A program made the translations under genes and the position numbers. From an uncultured Bacteroidales bacterium (GTDB lineage Bacteria; Bacteroidota; Bacteroidia; Bacteroidales; F082): a stretch of 64,000 nt of DNA. This document shows, in pieces, positions 55,280 through 63,968 of the stretch. The DNA lies in contig OMYA01000003.1 of assembly GCA_900315175.1 (NCBI GenBank), forward strand, positions 124,001 through 188,000. Direction: 5' to 3'. Positions within the stretch are counted from its first letter, which is position 1. Every line of letters starts with the position of its first letter. A model generated the notes under the pieces. It had not been told where the DNA came from. It made no database searches and saw only the letters and a program-made list of their open reading frames with translations.

Positions 55280-55801
55280 TTATTCCGGTCTCTCGGATAA
55301 GGTCTTCACTATGCCGCTGAGCTTGTTGCCGCCACTCTGAAGAGCGCTGATGACGTTCTTGGCTGGTGACTGGAGCAATGCGATAACGTCGGCGATGAGT
55401 TCGTTCTTCGACTTGATGCTGCACAATGTGTCAAGCATGTTGTCACCAATGTAAGCACACTCCTCAATGTATGCACCCTTGAGAATAGGCTTGTCACTGG
55501 TCTTGCGGAACTTCTTGATCAGCTTTGCAGGGGCGTTGCCATTCTCTGACAACATCATTGCTGTCGTGCCTTTGCAGACGTCGTAAAGATCTCCAAAATC
55601 CTTACCTGTTCTCTGCATGGCCTTCTTCAGTAATGCGTTCTTCACCACAACAAGCTTGACCTGGCTGTTGAAGCACTGTCTTCTCAACTGGCTGGTCTTC
55701 TCAGCATTCAATGCCTCGATGTCTGTCAGATAGAAATTTGGACATGCATTCAACTGGTCCACTATCGAGTTAATGATAACTTCTTTATCTTCTTTTCTCA
55801 T
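55280..55801 (-). CDS. rplJ: 50S ribosomal protein L10
   Basis: This 173-residue protein anchors L7/L12 on the stalk. The N-terminal rRNA-binding domain is intact (KEVIINSIVDQLNACPNFYLTDIEALNAEKTSQLRRQCFN). It begins 20 nt after the rplA stop, so there is no room for the long L10 leader seen in enterics. Confidence 0.97.
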   Translation of the reverse strand: MRKEDKEVIINSIVDQLNACPNFYLTDIEALNAEKTSQLRRQCFNSQVKLVVVKNALLKKAMQRTGKDFGDLYDVCKGTTAMMLSENGNAPAKLIKKFRKTSDKPILKGAYIEECAYIGDNMLDTLCSIKSKNELIADVIALLQSPAKNVISALQSGGNKLSGIVKTLSERPE

Positions 55802-55821
55802 GTCAATACTTATTTAAGGGT

Positions 55822-56517
55822 TTAGATGGCTACTGATTTGACGTCCACTTGAACACCCGGACTCATTGTACTCGAGATGTAAATACTCTTAATGTAAGTA
55901 CCTTTAGCTGCTGCTGGTTTCAATTTGATGATCATCGAAAGGATTTCCTTTGCGTTGTCAACAATCTTCTCAGCTGGGAAGCTCACTTTTGCAATGCGGC
56001 TGTCGATGATTCCGTATTTGTCAACCTTGAAATCAATCTTACCAGCTTTCACTTCCTTAACAGCTTTACCAATTTCCATTGTCACTGTGCCAGTTTTCGG
56101 GTTTGGCATCAATCCACGAGGACCGAGGATTCTACCAAGAGCACCAACTTTCGGCATCAATGAAGGCATTGTGATAATTACATCGACATCGGTCCAACCG
56201 TCTTTGATCTTCTGGACATAGTCCTCAAATCCGACGAAATCAGCACCTGCTTCTGTAGCTTCCTGTGCTTTGTCTGGCGTACATAATACCAACACGCGGG
56301 TAACTTTACCTGTTCCGTGAGGCAGTGTCACACTACCACGAACCATCTGATTGGCTTTACGTGGATCGACACCTAAACGTACGTTAACATCAACTGAAGC
56401 ATCGAACTTGGTGTAAGTGATTTGTTTTACAATGTCAACGGCTTCTGTCAAGGAGTAGACCTTGCTTTTGTCGAACTTAGCTAAAGCTTCTTTTCTGTTT
56501 TTAGATACTTTTGCCAT
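55822..56517 (-). CDS. rplA: 50S ribosomal protein L1
   Basis: This 231-residue ribosomal protein has typical motifs [25 protein letters not shown] and LPHGTGKV, and [10 protein letters not shown]. It binds the 23S L1 stalk and in many bacteria represses its own operon. It follows rplK by 43 nt. Confidence 0.98.
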   Translation of the reverse strand: MAKVSKNRKEALAKFDKSKVYSLTEAVDIVKQITYTKFDASVDVNVRLGVDPRKANQMVRGSVTLPHGTGKVTRVLVLCTPDKAQEATEAGADFVGFEDYVQKIKDGWTDVDVIITMPSLMPKVGALGRILGPRGLMPNPKTGTVTMEIGKAVKEVKAGKIDFKVDKYGIIDSRIAKVSFPAEKIVDNAKEILSMIIKLKPAAAKGTYIKSIYISSTMSPGVQVDVKSVAI

Positions 56518-56560
56518 TTTTAATTTTTTTGTTTGTTCTACAAATGCTTAAGACTTAGTC

Positions 56561-56998
56561 TTACTTTAAAGGTGATTCGCCTGTAATCTTAACACCCATG
56601 CTACGAGCTGTGCCAGCTACCATGCTCATTGCTGATTCAATTGTGAAGCAGTTCATGTCCTTCATCTTGTTTTCAGCAATTGCACGGACTGTGTCCCAAG
56701 TGATTGAACCAACCTTTGAACGGTTAGGCTCTTTTGATCCTTTAGCGACTTTGGCAGCCTCGAGTACAGAAACAGCCACTGGAGATGCTTTTACAACAAA
56801 GTCAAAGCTCTTGTCTTTGTAAACAGTGATGATGACAGGTAAAACTTTACCGGCCTGGTCCTGTGTACGAGCATTGAATTGCTTGCAGAACTCCATGATG
56901 TTAACACCCTTTGAACCTAATGCCGGTCCGACAGGTGGTGCAGGATTAGCGGCTCCTCCTTTGATTTGCAGTTTAATTAATCCGCTTACTTCTTTCAT
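56561..56998 (-). CDS. rplK: 50S ribosomal protein L11
   Basis: This 145-residue protein has the N-terminal Pro-rich [32 protein letters not shown] region and the C-terminal rRNA-binding domain ending [15 protein letters not shown]. It is part of the GTPase-associated centre. It follows nusG by 44 nt. Confidence 0.98.
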   Translation of the reverse strand: MKEVSGLIKLQIKGGAANPAPPVGPALGSKGVNIMEFCKQFNARTQDQAGKVLPVIITVYKDKSFDFVVKASPVAVSVLEAAKVAKGSKEPNRSKVGSITWDTVRAIAENKMKDMNCFTIESAMSMVAGTARSMGVKITGESPLK

Positions 56999-57042
56999 TT
57001 GATTTTCTTATAAAAAGTTAAATGAAAACATTAATCACATTC

Positions 57043-57597
57043 TTAGCTTTCTCTCTTCACTTGGAAGTAGCTGAGCTCAAGAGGTGTCTTGCGACCGAAG
57101 ATCTTCACCATAACTTTGAGTTTTTTCTTCTCATCGTTGACTTCTTCAATCACGCCACTGAAACTGGAGAACGGTCCGTCGTTGACTGTCACGGTCTCGC
57201 CTACAATGAACTCGACTTCCGAACCTTCACCGTTTTCGGTCATCTCGTCAACTTTTCCTAAGATACGTTTGACTTCTGATGGGCGAAGCGGGTCAGGATC
57301 GCCACCGCGTGTGCCGAGGAATCCCAGCACATTTGGTGTTTCCTTGATAAGATGCATGACCTCAGCGTCCAAAGTCGCCTCAATAAGCACGTAGCCAGGA
57401 AGGTAATTTCTTTCCTTGCTGACTTTTTTGCCGTTTCTCACTGAATACACTTTTTCTGTCGGGATCAAAACCTGTGAAATCAGATCTTGCAATGCAGTAT
57501 TGCGTGACAATTCGGCATCGAGATATTCTTTAACTTTTTTCTCTTTGCCGCTTATCGCGCGAATCACATACCATTTCTTTTCGTTCTGCTCACTCAT
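57043..57597 (-). CDS. nusG: Transcription antitermination protein NusG
   Basis: This 184-residue protein has an N-terminal NGN domain ([24 protein letters not shown]) and a C-terminal KOW domain ([48 protein letters not shown], in pieces). It modulates RNA polymerase processivity and couples to ribosomes. It follows secE by 56 nt. Confidence 0.98.
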   Translation of the reverse strand: MSEQNEKKWYVIRAISGKEKKVKEYLDAELSRNTALQDLISQVLIPTEKVYSVRNGKKVSKERNYLPGYVLIEATLDAEVMHLIKETPNVLGFLGTRGGDPDPLRPSEVKRILGKVDEMTENGEGSEVEFIVGETVTVNDGPFSSFSGVIEEVNDEKKKLKVMVKIFGRKTPLELSYFQVKRES

Positions 57598-57653
57598 CTT
57601 ATCTGTGATTTAATAAAGTAGTTGAATGATGATTTTTTAGATCAAACATTTCC

Positions 57654-57845
57654 TTAGAAGATGCGATAGAACGCCTCCAATAAGGTTTCAAAAGACTTAT
57701 CCATCAAGTACACCACTAACGCGATGATAAGGGAAGCAATGGATACGACGACAGCACTACTTTGCAGTTCTTTCCAAGTTGGCCAAGTTACTTTGTTGAC
57801 CAGCTCGTTGTAACATTCTTTAACGTAGTTTATAAACTTTTTCAT
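57654..57845 (-). CDS. secE: Protein translocase subunit SecE
   Basis: This 63-residue protein has the SecE helix (FINYVKECYNELVNKVTWPTWKELQSSAVVVSIASLIIALVVYLMD, in pieces) with one transmembrane segment. It is the small essential subunit of the SecYEG channel and sits in its usual place before nusG. Confidence 0.96.
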   Translation of the reverse strand: MKKFINYVKECYNELVNKVTWPTWKELQSSAVVVSIASLIIALVVYLMDKSFETLLEAFYRIF

Positions 57846-57871
57846 TTTGTTTGAACTGTTTTACTTAAAGC

Positions 57872-57943
57872 ACAGGCGGAAGGGCTCGAACCCTCAACCT
57901 ATGGTTTTGGAGACCACCACTCTACCAATTGAGCTACGCCTGT
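57872..57943 (-). tRNA. tRNA-Trp (CCA)
   Basis: The minus strand folds as a complete cloverleaf: acceptor ACAGGCG/CGCCUGU, anticodon stem GUGGU-CUCCAAA-ACCAU with anticodon CCA, T arm GAGGG-UUCGAGC-CCUUC. It lies between tuf and secE, the usual Bacteroidota position. Confidence 0.97.
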
Positions 57944-57947
57944 GTGT

Positions 57948-57974
57948 CAGAGTGCTCGTGTTAGGAGCACTCTG
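57948..57974 (-). other. 10-bp hairpin between tuf and tRNA-Trp
   Basis: cagagtgctc (57948-57957) and gagcactctg (57965-57974) are perfect inverted repeats with a 7-nt loop and no T-run. In the transcript it separates the tuf 3' end from the tRNA-Trp 5' leader, so it is a candidate processing or stabilising hairpin. Confidence 0.7.
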
Positions 57975-57983
57975 GTGTTATTC

Positions 57984-59174
57984 TTAGTCGTCGATGATTT
58001 CTGTGACCTGGCCTGAACCGACTGTTCTACCACCTTCACGGATAGCGAAGCGGAGACCTTTGTCCATAGCGATCTCAGAGATCAAGTTCACTTCGATAGT
58101 GACGTGGTCGCCTGGCATAACCATTTCCATTCCTTCTGGAAGGGTGATTTCACCGGTAACGTCAGTTGTTCTGAAGTAGAACTGAGGACGATATTTGTTT
58201 CTGAATGGGGTGTGACGACCGCCTTCTTCTTTTGAAAGGACGTAAACCTCACCTTTGAAGTGTTTGTGTGGTTTGATTGAACCTGGTTTTGCGATAACCA
58301 TACCACGGCGGATTTCGTCTTTATCGATACCACGGAGGAGCAAACCTGCGTTATCGCCAGCTTCACCTTCGTCGAGGATCTTACGGAACATTTCGACACC
58401 TGTAACGGTTGATTTGAGTTTCTCAGCACCCATACCGATGATATCAACAGGATCACCAACTTTGATGATACCAGTCTCGATACGGCCTGTAGCAACTGTA
58501 CCACGACCTGTGATTGAGAACACGTCCTCGATAGGCATCAAGAATGGTTTATCAACAGCTCTTTCTGGTTCTGGAATCCATGTATCGCAAGCGTCCATGA
58601 GTTCGTCGATCTTTGCTTCCCACTGAGGCTCTCCGTTCAATGCGCCAAGTGCTGAACCGCGGATGATAGGTGTGTTGTCACCATCGAATTCATATTTGCT
58701 GAGGAGGTCGCGGACTTCCATTTCAACTAATTCAAGAAGTTCCTCATCGTCAACGAGGTCGCATTTGTTCAAGAACACAACGAGGCGTGGCACACCAACC
58801 TGACGGGCGAGCAAGATGTGCTCACGGGTCTGTGGCATAGGACCGTCTGTTGCAGCGACAACGATGATAGCACCGTCCATCTGAGCAGCACCTGTAACCA
58901 TGTTCTTAACATAGTCAGCGTGGCCAGGGCAGTCAACGTGAGCATAGTGACGATTTTCTGTCTGATACTCGACGTGAGCTGTGTTGATGGTGATACCTCT
59001 TTCTTTTTCTTCTGGGGCTGAGTCGATCGCATCAAATGTCTTGATTTCCGACAAACCCTTCTTTGACAGGTGAAGTGTGATAGCAGCTGTCAAAGTTGTC
59101 TTACCGTGGTCAACGTGGCCGATTGTACCAATGTTAACGTGTGGTTTAGATCTTTCGAATTTTTCTTTTGCCAT
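57984..59174 (-). CDS. tuf: Elongation factor Tu
   Basis: This 396-residue GTPase delivers aminoacyl-tRNA to the ribosome. The P-loop is GHVDHGKT, switch [14 protein letters not shown] and the NKCD motif [12 protein letters not shown] are present. The three-domain length is complete. It is embedded between five tRNAs and tRNA-Trp. Confidence 0.99.
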   Translation of the reverse strand: MAKEKFERSKPHVNIGTIGHVDHGKTTLTAAITLHLSKKGLSEIKTFDAIDSAPEEKERGITINTAHVEYQTENRHYAHVDCPGHADYVKNMVTGAAQMDGAIIVVAATDGPMPQTREHILLARQVGVPRLVVFLNKCDLVDDEELLELVEMEVRDLLSKYEFDGDNTPIIRGSALGALNGEPQWEAKIDELMDACDTWIPEPERAVDKPFLMPIEDVFSITGRGTVATGRIETGIIKVGDPVDIIGMGAEKLKSTVTGVEMFRKILDEGEAGDNAGLLLRGIDKDEIRRGMVIAKPGSIKPHKHFKGEVYVLSKEEGGRHTPFRNKYRPQFYFRTTDVTGEITLPEGMEMVMPGDHVTIEVNLISEIAMDKGLRFAIREGGRTVGSGQVTEIIDD

Positions 59175-59239
59175 ACTATTTTTTGTTTACTTAAGGTTAA
59201 TATCCTATTTAATTTCCTTATCAATATTCATACCAAATG

Positions 59240-59311
<72 letters not shown>

Positions 59312-59318
59312 TTTCGAG

Positions 59319-59391
59319 AGCGGAAGACGGGGCTCGAACCCGCTACCTAAAGCTTGGAAGGCTTTCGCTCTGCCAAATGAGCTACTTCCGC
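59319..59391 (-). tRNA. tRNA-Gly (TCC)
   Basis: Acceptor GCGGAAG/CUUCCGC, anticodon stem AAAGC-CUUCCAA-GCUUU giving anticodon UCC, T-loop GGUUCGAGCC. Confidence 0.95.
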
Positions 59392-59397
59392 AACTTG

Positions 59398-59479
59398 TGG
59401 GGGAGGGTGGACTCGAACCACCGAACTCATCCGAGGACAGATTTACAGTCTGTTGCAATTGCCGCTATGCGACTCCCCC
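59398..59479 (-). tRNA. tRNA-Tyr (GTA)
   Basis: 82 nt with a long variable arm (class II). Acceptor GGGGGAG/CUCCCCC, anticodon stem CAGACUGUAAAUCUG giving GUA. Confidence 0.96.
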
Positions 59480-59515
59480 TTCTCATCTTAGCACTTAGAA
59501 AAAACTACTACATTG

Positions 59516-59587
59516 AGCCGGCAGAGGGATTTGGACCCCCGACCCCGAGATTACAAATCACGTGCTCTACCGCTGAGCTATGCCGGC
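59516..59587 (-). tRNA. tRNA-Thr (TGT), copy 1
   Basis: Acceptor GCCGGCA/UGCCGGC, anticodon loop UUUGUAA giving UGU. The anticodon stem CGUGA/UCUCG has a U-U mismatch at its centre. The sequence is identical to copy 2, 21 nt upstream in transcription order. Confidence 0.93.
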
Positions 59588-59607
59588 AATCGTGCTAAGA
59601 TTCCGTG

Positions 59608-59679
59608 AGCCGGCAGAGGGATTTGGACCCCCGACCCCGAGATTACAAATCACGTGCTCTACCGCTGAGCTATGCCGGC
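59608..59679 (-). tRNA. tRNA-Thr (TGT), copy 2
   Basis: Identical 72-nt gene to copy 1, including the U-U mismatch in the anticodon stem. It is the first tRNA of the tRNA-tuf operon. Confidence 0.93.
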
Positions 59680-59702
59680 TTGTATTTCAATGAACTACGC
59701 TT

Positions 59703-59740
59703 AAAAAAGCACACCATTCCTTCATCGCGAAATGGTGTGC
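59703..59740 (-). terminator. Terminator hairpin overlapping the tRNA-tuf promoter
   Basis: gcacaccatt (59709-59718) and aatggtgtgc (59731-59740) are a perfect 10-bp inverted repeat, followed on the minus strand by TTTTTT. It would end transcripts arriving from xerC-hpf. The upstream arm lies within the -7 box and the expected start of the tRNA promoter, so new transcripts would lack half of the arm. Confidence 0.75.
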
Positions 59741-59769
59741 AAAATTACAACTTTTTTATATACCGACAA
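59740..59769 (-). promoter_or_regulatory. Promoter of the tRNA-tuf-secE-rpoBC operon
   Basis: On the minus strand TTG (59767-59769), a 19-nt spacer and TAATTTTG (59740-59747). It precedes tRNA-Thr copy 2 by about 60 nt. No gene lies in the 161-nt gap. Confidence 0.8.
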
Positions 59770-59840
59770 CCTTTTTTTATAAAATTTTTAATTTTTTTTT
59801 CAAAAAGACCGTCAAAGTATTGTATATCAACGCTTAAAGC

Positions 59841-60137
59841 CTATTTGTCAAAGCGATTTTTGTACTTTTCAACCTGGTTTTTAAGTGCATCAATGGCCTT
59901 GTCAACAGCCTCTTCAAAGGTTTTGCACTGTTTGCTGGAATATAAATCGTTGCCTTTTAACAGGATTCTGATGTCTGCAATCTTGTTCTCAGGAGCGTCG
60001 GTGTTGTCTAACTTCAATGTCACCTCCGAACCGATGGCGTCGTCTATCTTGGCGCACAATTTCTCAATCTTGTTCGTAATGAACTCCTCAAGTTTGCTGT
60101 CTGCCTTGAAATGGACCGCGTTAATCGTAACTTTCAT
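59841..60137 (-). CDS. hpf: Ribosome hibernation-promoting factor, short form
   Basis: This 98-residue protein has the HPF/YfiA fold (KVTINAVHFKADSKLEEFITNKIEKLCAKIDDAIGSEVTLKLDN, in pieces). It binds the 30S decoding area during slow growth. Its strong Shine-Dalgarno (AGGAGGT) stands 4 nt before the ATG, which is rare in this phylum. It follows xerC by 39 nt. Confidence 0.93.
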   Translation of the reverse strand: MKVTINAVHFKADSKLEEFITNKIEKLCAKIDDAIGSEVTLKLDNTDAPENKIADIRILLKGNDLYSSKQCKTFEEAVDKAIDALKNQVEKYKNRFDK

Positions 60138-60141
60138 AATT

Positions 60142-60148
60142 ACCTCCT
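60142..60148 (-). promoter_or_regulatory. Strong Shine-Dalgarno of hpf
   Basis: The minus strand reads AGGAGGT-aatt-ATG. Most start sites in this window have only A-rich leaders, so this one stands out and supports high translation of hpf. Confidence 0.75.
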
Positions 60149-60176
60149 ATTTTAAAATGGTTTAAAATTATTTTTT

Positions 60177-61058
60177 TCATTCGTCACCCAATGGATGGGC
60201 GGTCTGATATATCTCTTTCAGCTGTTCGATAGTGTTGTGCGTGTAAATCTGGGTCGAGCTGAGGCTGCTGTGCCCCAAAATCTTCTGTATCGCCCTGATG
60301 TCTGCGCCCTCATTAAGCATGTGCGTCGCGAAAGTGTGCCTCAAAACGTGAGGACTTTTCTGCTCGAGCGTCGTCACGCCCTCCAATATCTTATGAACCA
60401 CACGATAAACGAAATATGGGCTCATCACCTCACCCCTGTCGTTTACCAATAACATAACGTTGCCACGCTCCGGAAATTGTTCGTCACGCACATTTTTGTA
60501 ATTCTCAACCATATCAAGCAAAAGCCTGCTGATCGGGATGATTCTCTCTTTGTTTCTCTTGCCAAGAACCTTGATTTGCATCGCAATCTTGTCGACATCG
60601 CCGTCTTTCAAGCCTCTCAACTCCGCCTGACGCATGCCAGTCTGGTAAAGCATTTCAAATATCAATTCATCGCGCAAAACCCTAAAGTCGCCGTCGCCTT
60701 CAAACATCACCTTCTTCATATCGTGCTCGGGGACAAACTTGGCCAGCTCTTTGGGCTGTTTCAGCGATTTTATGCCCTGCATAGGCGAAATTTCTATAAC
60801 TTCCTCACGCAGACAAAACTTGTAGAACGAACGCAAAGTCGAAATTTTGCGGTTAATGGAACGGTTTTCCTCCCCTTTTTCCTTCAAGGTGACGATATAC
60901 GAACGCACCATTACCGCCGTTGCCTTGGCAATATCGTCATGTCTGTATATATTAATAAGGTATTCTCCAAACTGTCTCAAATCTCTCTCATACGCTGATA
61001 CTGTGAGATTTGAGTATCGTTTCTCAGTTCTGATATACCTTAAAAACCTCTCAAGCAT
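60177..61058 (-). CDS. Tyrosine recombinase XerC/XerD
   Basis: The protein has 293 residues from the ATG at 61058; a TTG 24 nt upstream gives an eight-residue extension and is less likely. The N-terminal SAM-like domain starts ERFLRYIRTEKRYSN. The catalytic Arg is in TGMRQAEL, Lys in LGKRNKERIIPI, HxxR in HVLRHTFATH, His in GHSSLSST and the nucleophile Tyr in QIYTH. It resolves chromosome dimers at dif. It is co-transcribed with hpf. The XerC versus XerD identity is not resolved. Confidence 0.93.
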   Translation of the reverse strand: MLERFLRYIRTEKRYSNLTVSAYERDLRQFGEYLINIYRHDDIAKATAVMVRSYIVTLKEKGEENRSINRKISTLRSFYKFCLREEVIEISPMQGIKSLKQPKELAKFVPEHDMKKVMFEGDGDFRVLRDELIFEMLYQTGMRQAELRGLKDGDVDKIAMQIKVLGKRNKERIIPISRLLLDMVENYKNVRDEQFPERGNVMLLVNDRGEVMSPYFVYRVVHKILEGVTTLEQKSPHVLRHTFATHMLNEGADIRAIQKILGHSSLSSTQIYTHNTIEQLKEIYQTAHPLGDE

Positions 61059-61120
61059 AACCTTCTCCAAATAACGCTTCAAAGTTACAGAGGAATTTTG
61101 AAAATGTCAAGAGAATTTTT

Positions 61121-61160
61121 ACAAAAAAAATTGCAGCGGAAATGATTCCGTTGCAATTTT
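61121..61160 (-). terminator. Terminator of rpsU
   Basis: aaattgcagcggaa (61128-61141) and ttccgttgcaattt (61146-61159) form a 14-bp stem with one wobble and a 4-nt loop. The minus strand continues with a run of T. It separates rpsU from xerC. Confidence 0.85.
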
Positions 61161-61193
61161 CCCGATTCTATTCTTGCGCCGAAAACGCCTGGA

Positions 61194-61391
61194 TTATGCG
61201 TTCTCTTCAGCCTGACGAAGTTTCTGCACGTAGATAGCCTTCTGTAACGCTTCACGTTTGATGACTGATGGCTTTGTGAATTTTTGGCGGTTGCGTAATT
61301 CTTTCACAACACCAGTTTTCTCATACTTTCTCTTGTAGCGTTTCAAAGCGCGATCGATGCTTTCACCGTCTTTTACAGGAATAATAATCAT
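61194..61391 (-). CDS. rpsU: 30S ribosomal protein S21
   Basis: This 65-residue basic protein has the typical MIIIPVKDGESIDRALKRYKRKYEKTGVVKELRNRQ start, in pieces. It lies first in the minus-strand block, with its own promoter box and a strong terminator. Confidence 0.96.
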   Translation of the reverse strand: MIIIPVKDGESIDRALKRYKRKYEKTGVVKELRNRQKFTKPSVIKREALQKAIYVQKLRQAEENA

Positions 61392-61452
61392 TTTTAATAC
61401 TCTCTCTTTCTTTTAATTGTTAAACTAAAAAACTAATCTCAAAATGAGGCTG

Positions 61453-61460
61453 CAAAAATA
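61453..61460 (-). promoter_or_regulatory. -7 box of rpsU
   Basis: The minus strand reads TATTTTTG, 61 nt before the rpsU start. A CAAA (TTTG on minus) at 61483-61486 gives a spacer of 22, slightly long. Confidence 0.5.
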
Positions 61461-61501
61461 CAACATTTTTTAATATGTTTTACAAAATTTTTTCATTTTT
61501 T

Positions 61502-61648
61502 CGTCATTTCTACTGAAGCGTAATGAAAAGGAGCGAAATGGAGAAATCCTCTTTAATGCCAAACTCACGTTAAAAAAGGATTTCTCCACTACGCCTATCG
61601 GCTTCGGTCGAAATGACAGGAGGAAGACTTCGCCTCAGTCGAAATGAC
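61502..61648. repeat. REP-like long imperfect palindrome, copy 2
   Basis: Starts cgtcatttct, inner gagaaatcct / aaaggatttctc inverted, tcgaaatgaca then a second tcgaaatgacgg end. It shares gaagcgtaat, ggagcgaaatgg and the end blocks with the copy at 15,183. It sits just after the stop codon of the S9 peptidase gene (61651). The 259-nt gap 61,392-61,650 otherwise holds only the rpsU promoter. Confidence 0.8.
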
Positions 61649-61650
61649 GG

Positions 61651-63873
61651 TTATTTTAGAAGGTGTTCGAACAAGAAGTTGTCAATCTTTGTGAACAAGT
61701 GCATTCTGCATTCACCGTCACCGTATTCCTCGTAACCGCCGTAAATGCCGTGGTTTTTGTTAGGATAAATCATCAGATCGAACTGGATGCCGTTGGCAAT
61801 CATCGATTTAATAAGCTCCATAGCATTCTGGTAATGCACGTTGTCGTCGCCAGAACCGTGGCAAAGCAGATAGTTACCCTTAATCATCGCGGTATTGCTG
61901 ACTGGTGAATTGGCGTCGTAACCCTCTGGGTTTTCCTGTGGAGTGCGCATGTAACGCTCGGTGTAGATGTTGTCGTAATATCTCCAGTTTGTGACAGGTG
62001 CAACAGAAACAGCAGTGCTGATATAATCTGCGCCCTTGGTGATGCCGTTAGCAGCCATAAAACCGCCATAACTCCAACCGTAAATAGCGATCTTTTCTGG
62101 GTTCACGTAAGGCTGTGCCGCCATATATTTCGCCACTGTAATCATGTCTTCGGTCTCATATTTGCCGAGTTCGAGATATGTCATTTTCTTAAACATCTCA
62201 CCCTGAGCGCCGCTACCCCTATTATTAATAGAGACAGAGATAATTCCGTGCTGTGCCAGCAGTTGCATCCAATCCCAGTCGCTGTGATCCCACTGGTTCA
62301 AAACGGTCTGATGTCCAGGGCCGCCGTAAACGTAAATCAAAACAGGATATTTTTTGTTAGGATCGAAGTCTGGAGGCAGAATCTGCCATCCATCCACGTC
62401 AACAGTTGAGCCGTCAGGCATCACGAAAGCCGGGTCACTGATCTTGATGAGCTGTTTCTCGCTGATATTATATTCTTTCAAGCGTTCAACGAGTTCATGA
62501 TTATCTTCCAAAACTCTCACAACTTTTCCCTTATTATTATATAAGGTGTATTGATGTGGCTGTGTCACTGTCGAGTTGATATTGATGAAATATTTGAATG
62601 TGTTGCTGAATCTCGCGTTGTTAACTCCTTCTTTACCAACGATTTCCCTCATCTTACCTTTCAGATTCACGGCAAAAATCTGGCGTTCAACCGGTGATTT
62701 CTTAGCAGCCTGGAAATAAATTTCTTTGCCGTCGAAGCCATAAATTTTGGTAACATCCCAGTCGCCTGAAGTCAGAGCCCTGCCTTCCGAGCCGTCAAGA
62801 TGGCAGAGATAGATATGGTTATAACCTGATTTCTCGCTTGTCATAAGGAACGATTTCCCGTCTTCAAGGAAGGTCCAGTCGTCGGTAATGTCGATATAAT
62901 ACTGGTTTTCCTCATCATAAAAGACCTTTGTCTCACCGGTTTCGGCGTTTGCGGCAAGAATCTCGAGATGGTTCTGATGACGATTAAGTCGTTGAATAGC
63001 AAGCACATTAGCATCTTTAGTCCATTTCATTCTTGGAAGATAGATATCGGTTTCCTCGCCAGTGTCCATCTTCTTTGTTGAATTGTCTTCGAGATTATAA
63101 ACATATACCTCGACCACCGAGTTATCTTCGCCTGCCTTAGGATATTTGAAGCTGTACCATTCAGGATAAAGGCCTTGGAATTCCTCCATCTGGAACTCTT
63201 TCACCTTTGACTCGTCGAATTTGTAGAAAGCTATTTTTTTGCTGTCCGGTGACCAGAAGAAGCCTTGCGAGAAGCTGAATTCCTCTTCATAGACCCAGTC
63301 GGGAGCACCATTAATTATATTATTGTAGAGACCGTCGAAAGTAAATTGAGTCTCCTCATTTTGTTCTAAATCTTTGATAAACAGATTATTATCACGCATA
63401 AAAGCGACTTTCGTGCCATCTGGTGAGAATGTTGCGAGGCGCTGGCCGCCGTTTGTTGAAAGCGGCACAAGTTTCTTAGTCGCGATGTCGTAAACATAGT
63501 AATCGGCGACGAACGAGTGGCGATAGATGTAATTCACGTTTGTGAGGAACAATGCCTTTGATTCATTGTCGCTGAGGATGTAATTATAAGCGCGGATTGG
63601 GAGGGTGTCGCCTTCAGGGATGAGTTCTCTGAAGTTGAACAAGGTGTTGACCATCTCCCCTGACTTATAATTATAAATATTGAATTCACCTCTTTCGATG
63701 GTGCCGTAAGTTTCGCCATCGCGCATCGGATTCATGCCTCTGACGCTCTTAATTTGGAGTGTTGGGCGCTCGTAGAAGTCGGAAAGTTCGAAATTTTTCT
63801 TTTCTTGTGCGTAAGATGTCATATTTAAGACAAACACTAACGCAATGATTAACAGATACTTAACTTTTTTCAT
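61651..63873 (-). CDS. S9B dipeptidyl-peptidase IV-like serine peptidase
   Basis: The protein has 740 residues from the Met at 63873; the 42-residue longer frame is rejected because it begins inside the tRNA and crosses the promoter. It has a signal peptide (MKKVKYLLIIALVFVLNMTSYAQ). A DPP-IV N-terminal propeller (residues about 80-440; YVYDIATKKLVPL, WVYEEEFSFSQGFFWSPDSKKIAFYKFDE) contains the Glu-Glu substrate-anchor motif. The catalytic domain has the nucleophile GWSYGGFM, Asp in GSGDDNVHYQN and His in NKNHGIYG. It removes X-Pro/Ala dipeptides from peptides, in the periplasm or at the surface. It is divergent from a tRNA. Confidence 0.96.
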   Translation of the reverse strand: MKKVKYLLIIALVFVLNMTSYAQEKKNFELSDFYERPTLQIKSVRGMNPMRDGETYGTIERGEFNIYNYKSGEMVNTLFNFRELIPEGDTLPIRAYNYILSDNESKALFLTNVNYIYRHSFVADYYVYDIATKKLVPLSTNGGQRLATFSPDGTKVAFMRDNNLFIKDLEQNEETQFTFDGLYNNIINGAPDWVYEEEFSFSQGFFWSPDSKKIAFYKFDESKVKEFQMEEFQGLYPEWYSFKYPKAGEDNSVVEVYVYNLEDNSTKKMDTGEETDIYLPRMKWTKDANVLAIQRLNRHQNHLEILAANAETGETKVFYDEENQYYIDITDDWTFLEDGKSFLMTSEKSGYNHIYLCHLDGSEGRALTSGDWDVTKIYGFDGKEIYFQAAKKSPVERQIFAVNLKGKMREIVGKEGVNNARFSNTFKYFININSTVTQPHQYTLYNNKGKVVRVLEDNHELVERLKEYNISEKQLIKISDPAFVMPDGSTVDVDGWQILPPDFDPNKKYPVLIYVYGGPGHQTVLNQWDHSDWDWMQLLAQHGIISVSINNRGSGAQGEMFKKMTYLELGKYETEDMITVAKYMAAQPYVNPEKIAIYGWSYGGFMAANGITKGADYISTAVSVAPVTNWRYYDNIYTERYMRTPQENPEGYDANSPVSNTAMIKGNYLLCHGSGDDNVHYQNAMELIKSMIANGIQFDLMIYPNKNHGIYGGYEEYGDGECRMHLFTKIDNFLFEHLLK

Positions 63874-63894
63874 TTTGTTATAGATTTGAAAATT

Positions 63895-63902
63895 CAAAGA
63901 TA
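63895..63902 (-). promoter_or_regulatory. -7 box of the S9 peptidase gene
   Basis: The minus strand reads TATCTTTG, 21 nt before the ATG at 63873. Confidence 0.55.
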
Positions 63903-63926
63903 TGAAAAATTTTTTTACAAAAAAAG

Positions 63927-63957
63927 TTTGTAGGAATAAAAATTTGTTGTACTTTTG
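63927..63957 (+). promoter_or_regulatory. Promoter of the right-edge tRNA
   Basis: TTTG (63927-63930), a 19-nt spacer and TACTTTTG (63950-63957), 11 nt before the tRNA 5' end. Perfect consensus spacing. Confidence 0.8.
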
Positions 63958-63968
63958 CACCCGCAAAT

